Below are positions 6,377 to 12,366 of a stretch of DNA of 12,366 bases, one piece after another. The stretch is from the NCBI GenBank assembly GCA_018224345.1, contig JAGTUW010000053.1, positions 1 to 12,366 on the forward strand, read 5' to 3'. The stretch comes from Bacteroidota bacterium (lineage in GTDB: Bacteria > Bacteroidota > Ignavibacteria > SZUA-365). How positions within the stretch are numbered: position 1 is the stretch's first letter; every line of letters starts with the position of its first letter. A model generated the notes under the pieces. The model was given only the letters and a program-made list of their open reading frames with translations, had not been told where the DNA came from and did no database searches. The position numbers and the translations under genes are program-made.

Positions 6377-6684
6377 GGCTGGTCACGCTCGGAGATATTT
6401 ACGGTCCACTTAATTACGACGTAACGTGTCAAAAAAAAAATAAATATGGCAAGGGTATTATTTATGCCTTGACTTTTACTTATTCTGTGTATATACTTAA
6501 TTTTTTTTTTATTCCGTCATCCATCCTTGTATCACTGACCTGGCGAAACCGCGGGAATTCTCTCCGGCATGCTGACTTTGTTCACCGTGTTCGCCACCCC
6601 ACTGTTCGACTGCCGGCCGACAAAATCGAGATGAGTGATGAGTGAAGAACGTGGGGAACTGATACCCTTCTTCCCCTTCGATGA
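6377..6684. other. AT-rich intergenic spacer between the iron operon and the exported-protein row
   Basis: These 308 bases hold no supported gene. The centre (6425-6520) is strongly AT-rich, with A10 at 6431-6440 and T10 at 6501-6510. The part next to the ATPase gene carries GATGAGTGATGAGTGA (about 6632-6647), related to the repeats near 310-354. It must hold the end of the iron transcript and perhaps a promoter for the row of genes downstream. A TTGACA lies on the minus strand at 6432 to 6427, but I see no well-spaced -10 match. Confidence 0.6.
6431..6471 (-). terminator. Possible terminator of the ferric-iron importer operon
   Basis: Read on the minus strand, CAAGG and CCTTG form a five-pair stem around a 12-base AT-rich loop (plus-strand arms 6450-6454 and 6467-6471). 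After about nine bases comes a run of ten T residues (complement of A10, 6431-6440). The stem is short and not directly joined to the T run, so this is a weak candidate. It is the best stop signal I see after the ATPase gene. Confidence 0.3.
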
Positions 6685-7746
6685 TTACGCGCTGTCCTGC
6701 ACGACGCGTATATCGCGAACATCCACATCCACCGACACCTCCGCGCCCTCCGCGAGGTGGCTGTCGGCATCGACGAAAGCAACGAGTTCGTGCTGCCGCT
6801 GTGTGGACTGCGATGACACAAGGATGACTTCCTTGTGACTCCCCCTGTAGATGACACGGATGATACGTGCACGGCGGTTGTTGGTCAGGTCAGACGAAAG
6901 CCGGATGTCCTGCGGTTTGATCGCGAGACGAAAAGACTCTGTTTGCGGATGCACCCCGTCGAACGGGAAAAAACCGAAGGCTGTGTCAAATCCCCCGTCG
7001 GCGCATGTCGCTTTCAGAATATTCGTCTTTCCGAACAGGGCGGCCACATAATCGTTGCGGGGAAGATTGTAAACGTTACGGGGGATATCGATCTGCTGCA
7101 GCAGACCGTCACGCAGAATGGCGATACGATCGGCAAGGGCGATGCTGTCGCCAATGTCATGTGTGACAAGTATGCTGGTCGCAGCGCTGCGTCGGAGTAT
7201 GGCACGCGTTTCTTCACGCATCTGCTCCTTGATGATGACATCGAGACTGCTGAACGGCTCATCAAGCAGCAGCAAGGCGGGTTCTGGCGCCAGCGCGCGG
7301 GCGATGGCCACCCGCTGCTGCTGTCCTCCGGAAAGCTGATGTGGATACCGTTTCCCGTACTCCGGCAGACCGACGAGTTCCAGCAGCGCATCGATGCGTT
7401 CGTTGCGGGAACGCCGCTCCCACCGGTGCAGACCGAAGGCGATATTCTCCCGCACGGTGAGATGTGGAAAAAGAGCGCCATCCTGAAACACCATACCCAC
7501 ACCCCGCTTCTCCGGTGCGACGAAGTTGCGGGCGCCGCAGACGGCTGTTCCGTCGATGTGAATTTCACCACTGTCAGGAATTTCGAAGCCGGCGATCAGA
7601 CGCAACAGTGTGGATTTCCCGCTGCCGCTCTCTCCGACCAAGGCCAGGATTTCTCCACGTCGTACGGTGAACGAAACTCCGTCAACCGCGGGGGGATGTC
7701 CTTTCCGATACGTTTTCGACAGATGTTTCAGTTCCAGCAGATTCAT
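6685..7746 (-). CDS. fbpC: Ferric-iron ABC transporter ATP-binding protein
   Basis: This 353-residue protein is a complete ABC ATPase. It has Walker A GESGSGKST (38-46), Q-loop Q88 in VFQDGALFPHLTV, signature LSGGQQ (138-143), Walker B LLLLDEPFSSLD (158-169) and the switch His in LVTHD (H196). Residues about 265-350 form a C-terminal regulatory region of the TOBE type found in the FbpC/PotA/CysA group (LAIKPQDIRLSS; then VIYRGSHKEVIL). Length and neighbours fit the cytoplasmic energising subunit of a Fe3+ importer. The ATG at 7746 has an AGGAA-type site, and the gene starts inside the 3' end of the permease gene (65-base overlap), implying translational coupling. Substrate is inferred from the neighbours; related ATPases serve thiamine, putrescine or sulfate importers. 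Confidence 0.92.
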   Translation of the reverse strand: MNLLELKHLSKTYRKGHPPAVDGVSFTVRRGEILALVGESGSGKSTLLRLIAGFEIPDSGEIHIDGTAVCGARNFVAPEKRGVGMVFQDGALFPHLTVRENIAFGLHRWERRSRNERIDALLELVGLPEYGKRYPHQLSGGQQQRVAIARALAPEPALLLLDEPFSSLDVIIKEQMREETRAILRRSAATSILVTHDIGDSIALADRIAILRDGLLQQIDIPRNVYNLPRNDYVAALFGKTNILKATCADGGFDTAFGFFPFDGVHPQTESFRLAIKPQDIRLSSDLTNNRRARIIRVIYRGSHKEVILVSSQSTQRQHELVAFVDADSHLAEGAEVSVDVDVRDIRVVQDSA

Positions 7747-9487
7747 GATGCCATTTCCTGGTGAAATAACTGTTGATGAGAAAAACGGGAAGCAAGCCTA
7801 TTGCCACGATAATCAACGCCGGTCCCGCCGCCAGCGCCGGCATTTCATCCTGTGCCAGCTCGAACGCGCGTGTGGCCAGGGTATCGAAATTGAAAGGACG
7901 CAACATGAGCGTCAGCGGCAGTTCCTTGAGTATATCGACGAAGGCGAGCAATCCGGCGGCGAGCAGCGGCCCGCGGATCAACGGAAGATCGATGCGCAGC
8001 AGCGTGCGAAGTCCTCCTGCACCGAGCGAACGCGCGGATTCATCCATCCTTTCCGCAACACTCTGGAAGCCGGATTCGATGGATTGAAATGATACGGCAA
8101 TGAAGCGGACGAGATAGGCGAACAGCAACGTCAGCACCGAACCGGTGACCAGAAAGCCAATGGACAGTCCGAAGGACTTCCGCAGCAGTGGTTCCAGCGT
8201 GCTGTCGAGCCAGGAGAGCACAAGCAGAACACCGATCGCGATCACAGCTCCGGGCACGGCATACCCCATGACGGATACTTTCGTGATGGTTCTGACCAGC
8301 CAGGTACGATGCAGCCTGGCGGTATAGACAAGAATCACCGCTGTGAGCACGCAGAGGACGGTCGCCATGGCTGCAAGACCGAAGCTGTTGAGCACCATGC
8401 GCAGAAAACGCCCGTCAACGAGCTCCGCCGGCGTTCCTGCCGCCCAGTAGAGAAGCTGACCGACGGGAAAGAAAAATCCGACTGTGACCACAAGCAGGGC
8501 GAACACTGTTGCCGCTGCGGCCCGGAAGCCGCGCAGGCGATACCGCACACCCGGCCGGAATACCGAGACGCTGTTGTCGTATCGCGCATGTCCACGCTGC
8601 ATGCGTTCGAAAAGCACGATCAGAATGACGAGCAGGAGCAGCATCCCCGCAAGACGGACAGCGGCGTCCGGACTGTCATACGAGGACCAGACACGGAAAA
8701 TCCCGGTGGTGAAGGTCGGCACACCGAAGTATTTCGCAGCGCCGTAATCATTCAAGACTTCCATCAACACCAGACTCAGTCCTGCGGCGATGGCCGGTCG
8801 CGCCAGCGGTACGGAAACGCGCAGAAAAGTACTGCCCGGAGAACGTCCGAGCAGTCTCGCCACTTCGAGTACGGAGTGTGACTGCTGCATGAATGAGGCG
8901 CGACTGATCAGATAGACATAGGGATAGAGTACGATACCCATCACGATAATGAGCGCTTCCCTCGACATGATATTGCCGGCTATGGCCACGGCTGCGGCAT
9001 TGCCGAACGTGGACTGCACGCTACCATACAGAGTACCGGCAAAACCGAAGGCGCCCGCGTAGGTAATAGCCACGAGATAAGTCGGCAGCGCCAGGGGGAG
9101 AACCAGGGCATATTCAAAGAAACGCCGCCCGGGAAAATCGCAGGCCGACACGAGCCAGGCGGTCGAAACGCCGACCAGCAGCGTAAACATGCCCACCCCC
9201 AGGACCAGGATTACGGAATTGGATATATAGGTGCTCAGTTGCGTAGATACCAGATGCTCCCAGCGATCACTGACCGGGTCGAAGAGGCTGACACCGATGG
9301 TGAGCAGGGGGAAGGCCACGAGCAGAGCCAGCATCCCGGCCGCAAGCGTCCAGCCACTGAGACCGAAGAACACATGCACACGGACAGTACGCAAAAGCCG
9401 CTCCCACATGATCCGGGAACGGGTGATGCCGGACGTCCGGATGTCAGATGTGGACGCATCATGCGGCTTTCGTTGCTGTGCCGGCAT
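7682..9487 (-). CDS. fbpB: Ferric-iron ABC transporter permease, two-module
   Basis: The 601-residue membrane protein carries two binding-protein-dependent permease modules in one chain, as in FbpB/FutB-type Fe3+ permeases. About a dozen hydrophobic segments are visible. Each half has an EAA-type cytoplasmic loop that docks the ATPase: EVARLLGRSPGSTFLRVSVP (208-227) and ESARSLGAGGLRTLLRIDLP (483-502). The second half also has KELPLTLMLRPFNFDTLATR (521-540), typical of iron permeases. The start at 9487 lies two bases after the binding-protein stop and has GGAG six bases upstream. The last roughly 22 codons (YFTRKWHHESAG and beyond) overlap the ATPase gene in another frame and form a polar tail past the last membrane segment. 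This looks like an extension by stop-codon loss. Confidence 0.92.
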   Translation of the reverse strand: MPAQQRKPHDASTSDIRTSGITRSRIMWERLLRTVRVHVFFGLSGWTLAAGMLALLVAFPLLTIGVSLFDPVSDRWEHLVSTQLSTYISNSVILVLGVGMFTLLVGVSTAWLVSACDFPGRRFFEYALVLPLALPTYLVAITYAGAFGFAGTLYGSVQSTFGNAAAVAIAGNIMSREALIIVMGIVLYPYVYLISRASFMQQSHSVLEVARLLGRSPGSTFLRVSVPLARPAIAAGLSLVLMEVLNDYGAAKYFGVPTFTTGIFRVWSSYDSPDAAVRLAGMLLLLVILIVLFERMQRGHARYDNSVSVFRPGVRYRLRGFRAAAATVFALLVVTVGFFFPVGQLLYWAAGTPAELVDGRFLRMVLNSFGLAAMATVLCVLTAVILVYTARLHRTWLVRTITKVSVMGYAVPGAVIAIGVLLVLSWLDSTLEPLLRKSFGLSIGFLVTGSVLTLLFAYLVRFIAVSFQSIESGFQSVAERMDESARSLGAGGLRTLLRIDLPLIRGPLLAAGLLAFVDILKELPLTLMLRPFNFDTLATRAFELAQDEMPALAAGPALIIVAIGLLPVFLINSYFTRKWHHESAGTETSVENVSERTSPRG

Positions 9488-9489
9488 GC

Positions 9490-10542
9490 TTATCTCCAGT
9501 CCACCTCATCGAAGAGTTTCACCGCTTCCCAGTTCTGTTCGCCCAATGCCGTGGGATGCAGGGTATCGGCGCGGAACGTGCCCCAGGCAGCCAGTACGCG
9601 AGGGAGCGGGATTTCGGGCCGTATCGGATATTCATGATTTGCTTCGGCGAAGAGTTGCTGTGCCCGGTCACTGGTGAGAAATTCCATGAGTCGGATGGCA
9701 TTCTCCCTGTTGCCGGCACTCTTCGTCATTCCCATACCACTGATATTGACATGCGTACCGCTGCTCTGTTGATTGGGAAAGAAAACACCCACACGTTCCG
9801 CCTTCGCGCGTTTCTCTGCGGTACTGTCTTCATAAAGCCGGGCGACGTAATAGGTATTGACCAGGGCGACATCACCGGCACCCTCGATGAGTGCGTTGAG
9901 CTGATCAGTGTCATTGCCGCGAGGCGAACGCGCCATGTTCGCTACCACTCCCCGGGCCCATGTTTCCGCCGCGTCTCTGCCGCGGTTGAGAATGATCGAT
10001 GCCAGCAGGGATTGGTTGTAGATATTCTCCGATGAACGCACCAGGATGCGTCCGCGCCACCGCTCATCGGCCAGCGCCTCGTATGTGGAGAGTTCCTCCT
10101 CCTCGACACGGTCCCGTGCATAGGCGATGATACGTCCCCGCTGAGTCATGCCGTACCAGTGTCCTTCCGGATCGCGGAGATGTGCGGGGACATTCCGTTC
10201 CAGCACTTCGGAATGCACCGGCTGCAGCAGACCGCGTTCCTTCGCACGATAGAGGCGGCCCGCATCGACGGTGATCAGCAGATCGGCCGGTGATTTCTCA
10301 CCCTCTATTTCCAGACGTTTGATAAGCTGATCGGCCCCTGCGCTGACGACATTGACGCGTATGCCCGTTTCTTCGGTAAACATCTCCAGCAGCTGGCGAT
10401 CGGCATCGTAATGACGATGACTGTACACATTGACGACCTCGGCAGTGTCGCCATCGCCGCAGGCCGGGAACAGGAACGCGGCCATCATGACCACGGCCGG
10501 AAGAATACGTCTGAGTATGGTATCTATAAATAGTGTTCGCAT
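9490..10542 (-). CDS. fbpA: Ferric-iron binding periplasmic lipoprotein (FbpA/FutA type)
   Basis: The 350-residue protein has a lipoprotein-like signal (hydrophobic segment, then FPAC with C28 as the probable lipidated residue). The mature start VVNVYSHRHYDADRQLLEMF (36-55) is characteristic of FutA/FbpA iron-binding proteins, with H44 and Y45 as likely ligand candidates. The paired tyrosines of VNTYYVARLY (Y231, Y232) match the dityrosine Fe3+-binding motif. The C-terminus (ALGEQNWEAVKLFDEVDWR) also fits FutA-type proteins. It would capture Fe3+ in the periplasm and deliver it to the permease encoded next. The ribosome binding site before 10542 is weak, so an internal start at Met19 or Met20 cannot be wholly excluded, but that would shorten the signal. 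Expression is probably iron-dependent. I found no convincing Fur box. Confidence 0.92.
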   Translation of the reverse strand: MRTLFIDTILRRILPAVVMMAAFLFPACGDGDTAEVVNVYSHRHYDADRQLLEMFTEETGIRVNVVSAGADQLIKRLEIEGEKSPADLLITVDAGRLYRAKERGLLQPVHSEVLERNVPAHLRDPEGHWYGMTQRGRIIAYARDRVEEEELSTYEALADERWRGRILVRSSENIYNQSLLASIILNRGRDAAETWARGVVANMARSPRGNDTDQLNALIEGAGDVALVNTYYVARLYEDSTAEKRAKAERVGVFFPNQQSSGTHVNISGMGMTKSAGNRENAIRLMEFLTSDRAQQLFAEANHEYPIRPEIPLPRVLAAWGTFRADTLHPTALGEQNWEAVKLFDEVDWR

Positions 10543-10556
10543 GAGATCCGGGTTAT

Positions 10557-10862
10557 TTCGGGTTTACGTTCAGCAGGGACTGTCGCACCTGCATGAAAAT
10601 GAAATTATGTTGCTTTAACGATTATCAGAGACCGTCCTGCCTGTGTGAAAACGCTATTATTTCGCTTTAACGCCTGCAGAGACATGGCTCCTTGCATGAA
10701 ATCTGTTTTATTTCGCTTTAACGCCTGCAGAGACATGGCTCCTTGCATGAAATCTGTTTTATTTCGCTTTAACGCTGATCAGGGACTGCCTTGCCCGGCT
10801 GACAGCAAATCCACATCGATGTGATCAATATCAGGAACTGTCTTTCCTTCATGAGAAAGCCG
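10557..10862. repeat. Tandem array of about six 51-bp repeats upstream of the iron importer operon
   Basis: Units begin near 10557 (53 bases), 10610, 10661, 10712, 10763 and about 10815. The units at 10661-10711 and 10712-10762 are identical over all 51 bases. The others keep the words TTCGCTTTAACG, TCAGGGACTG (or CAGAGAC) and TGCATGAAA at fixed positions. A period held across at least five units, with a mixture of identical and diverged copies, indicates old amplification plus a recent duplication of the central unit. The array ends about 14 bases before the start codon at 10542, so it forms the leader and promoter region. Confidence 0.85.
10812..10823. promoter_or_regulatory. Perfect 12-bp palindrome, candidate operator
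   Basis: CACATCGATGTG is a perfect dyad inside the most degenerate part of the repeat array, about 270 bases upstream of the binding-protein start. It is absent from the other units. Its symmetry would suit a dimeric regulator, but it does not resemble a Fur or DtxR box. It may be chance. Confidence 0.2.
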
Positions 10863-10968
10863 CAGCGGGGCATTGCAACTTTCGATAACACAGAACACGG
10901 CTGCGGCGTGCCCATTGCAGGGGGATGAGGGAATTTCCGTTCCGTGCGTGTGACGCAAACGGAAATGA

Positions 10969-12366
10969 TCAGAAGCTCATCTGCAGTCCCAGGAGCATGG
11001 TTCGGGGCAAACCGGGACGCGCGCCGGCGGGTCGTCGTGCCACGACGTACGTCTGATCGGTGATGTTACGCATGGCGAGAAAGATCCTCGCGGCGCCGGT
11101 GAGTTGATAATCCAGCACACCGTCGAGCACCAGTTGTGCATCTGTACCTTCGCCTTCCGGTATCTGACCACTGCCCGCCTGCGTGCGCATGCGTCCGACA
11201 TAGCGCAACGAAAAGTCGATGCCCCATGATCCGGTTTCAACACCGCTGCCGATGCTGAATTGATGGTGTGCGACATAGGGCAGGTCGTCGCCGGAACGGA
11301 CTTCCCCCCAATCCCCGAAATCGCTCTCGAAATCGCTGCGGAAGACAGCATCGGTATAGGTGTATGCAAGACGCAACGGCACGGTGATATTCTGCGGGCC
11401 GGCGGTCCGCAGCAGGTCGTGGCGTGCGGACAATTCCATTCCATGCACATCCACTGCTCCACCGTTGAAGAGGTCGCCGCTGCCGGTTCCACCGCCCGCG
11501 GCAAGGTCCACACCCAGCAGGTTGCTGTAGTTGTTCATGAAGAACACGAGTTGGATGTTGTCGCGACCCTGCTGATATCGACCGCCGATTTCATAATTCA
11601 TGCTTTCTTCCGGCATTGCTCCTTCCCGGAATCCCGGCGGAGAGAATCCTTTGTGTACACCCACAAAGCTGCTGATTGCCTTGGTGAAGCGATAATTCAC
11701 GCCCAATCCCGGAATGAATGTGCTGACCATGTTCGACTGCAGTTTCAGGGCATCCCCGCTGCGCTGCGGGTCATTCTTCCCGTAGTCGTTCCGCTGAAGA
11801 TGGATATCCTCATAGCGTATGCCGGGCGTCAGTGCAAGCCTGCCGATGGTGATACGGTATTGAAGAAAGGCCGCCCAGGCGGTCGCCTGGCTGATGCGGT
11901 TGCTTTCGGTGCCGGGGGTTCCCGCAGTCGTCAGTTTCATCGTTCCGTCGGTCATGGCATATTGGTCCTGCCACTGAAAGCGGTCTTCTTCGTCACGGTG
12001 ATAGCGGAGTCCCACTTCCACTTCATGCCGCACCGTTTCCTGATCGAAGCGCATGCCGAGAATGGACTGTATGCCCCGGGAATAATACTCGCGGTTATTG
12101 GCTTTGACATTCAGTGCATCGTCACCGCTGTCGACCGCACCGGTGATAATATCGTAGGCGGAAGCATGGCGTTCCGGATCCGCGAGGAGTGCCGCGATGG
12201 ATGTACTCCCCCCGTCATCTCCGGCAAACACCTTGTCGAGTTTGTACCAGTTCCGGCTGAAAGAATTCCTGTAGGCCGTGGTGGTTATATCTATGCTATG
12301 TGACGGTTTGATAAAATGGCGGAGTTGATACTGCGTATGTCCGGTATTTATCTGGTCACGTTGTGA
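10969..12366 (-). CDS. TonB-dependent outer-membrane receptor, FecA-like, C-terminal 465 residues
   Basis: The frame is open to the window edge, so the N-terminal plug domain lies outside. The visible part is the 22-strand barrel region of a siderophore or ferric-chelate receptor. It includes ITTTAYRNSFSRNWYKLDKV near the window edge, alternating beta-strands with long loops (for example YSRGIQSILGMRF; GLRYHRDEEDRF; LALTPGIRYEDIHL; RFTKAISSFVGVHKGFSPPG), and a C-terminal ITDQTYVVARRPAGARPGLPR ending in MSF with the terminal Phe required for outer-membrane assembly. The C-terminal segment resembles FecA-type ferric citrate receptors. A GTG at 12231 is in frame but is internal, not a start. The gene precedes the Fe3+ importer operon and would supply it with iron. 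The natural ligand is not determined. Confidence 0.9.
   Translation of the reverse strand, partial: SQRDQINTGHTQYQLRHFIKPSHSIDITTTAYRNSFSRNWYKLDKVFAGDDGGSTSIAALLADPERHASAYDIITGAVDSGDDALNVKANNREYYSRGIQSILGMRFDQETVRHEVEVGLRYHRDEEDRFQWQDQYAMTDGTMKLTTAGTPGTESNRISQATAWAAFLQYRITIGRLALTPGIRYEDIHLQRNDYGKNDPQRSGDALKLQSNMVSTFIPGLGVNYRFTKAISSFVGVHKGFSPPGFREGAMPEESMNYEIGGRYQQGRDNIQLVFFMNNYSNLLGVDLAAGGGTGSGDLFNGGAVDVHGMELSARHDLLRTAGPQNITVPLRLAYTYTDAVFRSDFESDFGDWGEVRSGDDLPYVAHHQFSIGSGVETGSWGIDFSLRYVGRMRTQAGSGQIPEGEGTDAQLVLDGVLDYQLTGAARIFLAMRNITDQTYVVARRPAGARPGLPRTMLLGLQMSF

Larger units (their letters stand above)
10543..10968. other. Spacer and presumed control region between receptor gene and iron importer operon
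   Basis: These 426 bases contain no supported gene. They are dominated by a tandem array of 51-bp repeats (10557 to about 10862). The part next to the receptor stop codon includes GCCGCAGC (10859-10866) and GCTGCGGC (10900-10907), an 8-bp inverted repeat with a 33-base loop that lacks a T run and so is not a typical terminator. The promoter of the importer operon should lie here, but I could not pick one out with confidence. Confidence 0.65.

Noticed and set aside
6568..6633. Small plus-strand ORF reading MLTLFTVFATPLFDC and a few more residues.
   Set aside because: It has 21 codons, no ribosome binding site, no partner gene and lies in a spacer. Nothing separates it from chance.
6835..7764. 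Long plus-strand open frame of 309 codons opposite the ATPase gene.
   Set aside because: It is the antisense shadow of the unmistakable ABC ATPase, whose Walker and signature motifs lie on the minus strand. Its translation shows no domain.
10617..10760. The 51-bp repeats are 17 codons long, and on the minus strand two units read as a repeated 17-residue peptide (MQGAMSLQALKRNKTDF).
   Set aside because: The frame is short (about 48 codons), is interrupted by stops in the diverged units on both sides, and one unit has a two-base length change. Only the identical copies keep it open, so I treat the array as non-coding.
10557..10968. A search by eye for a Fur box upstream of the iron importer; GATAATCGTTAAAG on the minus strand resembles one half-site.
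   Set aside because: Only one half matches the Fur consensus, with no symmetric partner. It is a diverged version of the repeat word that reads CGTTAAAG elsewhere.
11260..12303. Long plus-strand open frame of 347 codons opposite the TonB receptor.
   Set aside because: It lies wholly within the receptor gene on the other strand, and its translation is low-quality, His/Val-rich and without recognisable motifs.

Overview
The window looks like chromosomal DNA from a member of the Bacteroidota/Ignavibacteriota/Chlorobiota (FCB) group. Three things point there: a C-terminal type IX secretion (T9SS) sorting domain on a secreted metalloprotease, a truncated exported protein with an N-terminal 'SFQGVLTD' segment of a kind I associate with this group, and a FecA-like TonB-dependent receptor. 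The exact phylum cannot be fixed from the sequence alone. Every gene I can support lies on the minus strand, so transcription runs from high to low coordinates.

Right part (about 6685-12366), richer in G+C: a ferric-iron uptake locus. It holds the C-terminal 465 residues of an outer-membrane TonB-dependent receptor (10969 to the window end), then a 426-base spacer carrying about six degenerate copies of a 51-bp tandem repeat. The ABC importer follows: periplasmic iron-binding lipoprotein (9490-10542), fused-type two-module permease (7682-9487) and ATPase (6685-7746). Binding protein and permease are 2 bases apart, and permease and ATPase overlap by 65 bases. The receptor would bring a ferric chelate across the outer membrane, and the importer would take iron across the inner membrane.

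Middle part (about 1509-6376), visibly more A+T-rich: a row of four exported proteins plus one doubtful ORF, all in one orientation. From upstream to downstream they are a doubtful 144-residue ORF, a 506-residue protein with a CGSC thioredoxin-like segment and a repetitive beta-rich remainder, a 134-residue small Cys-containing exported protein, a 349-residue exported protein of unknown function (possibly with an NTR/TIMP-like beta-barrel), and a 398-residue cysteine-rich metzincin-type metalloprotease with a T9SS sorting domain. The last two are only 18 bases apart, with a sigma70-like promoter just upstream of the pair. This block is the best candidate for an undescribed secreted system.

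Left part (1-1508): the start of another exported protein (1-109), then repeat-rich non-coding DNA (direct 17-bp repeats, a triple degenerate 17-bp repeat, a large imperfect cruciform). Next comes a decayed ISL3-family transposase, cut off after its first catalytic Asp and joined head-to-tail to a fragment of the 5' end of a second related copy. The repeats, the IS debris and the compositional change suggest that the exported-protein block is a recombination-prone accessory segment beside a conserved iron locus.
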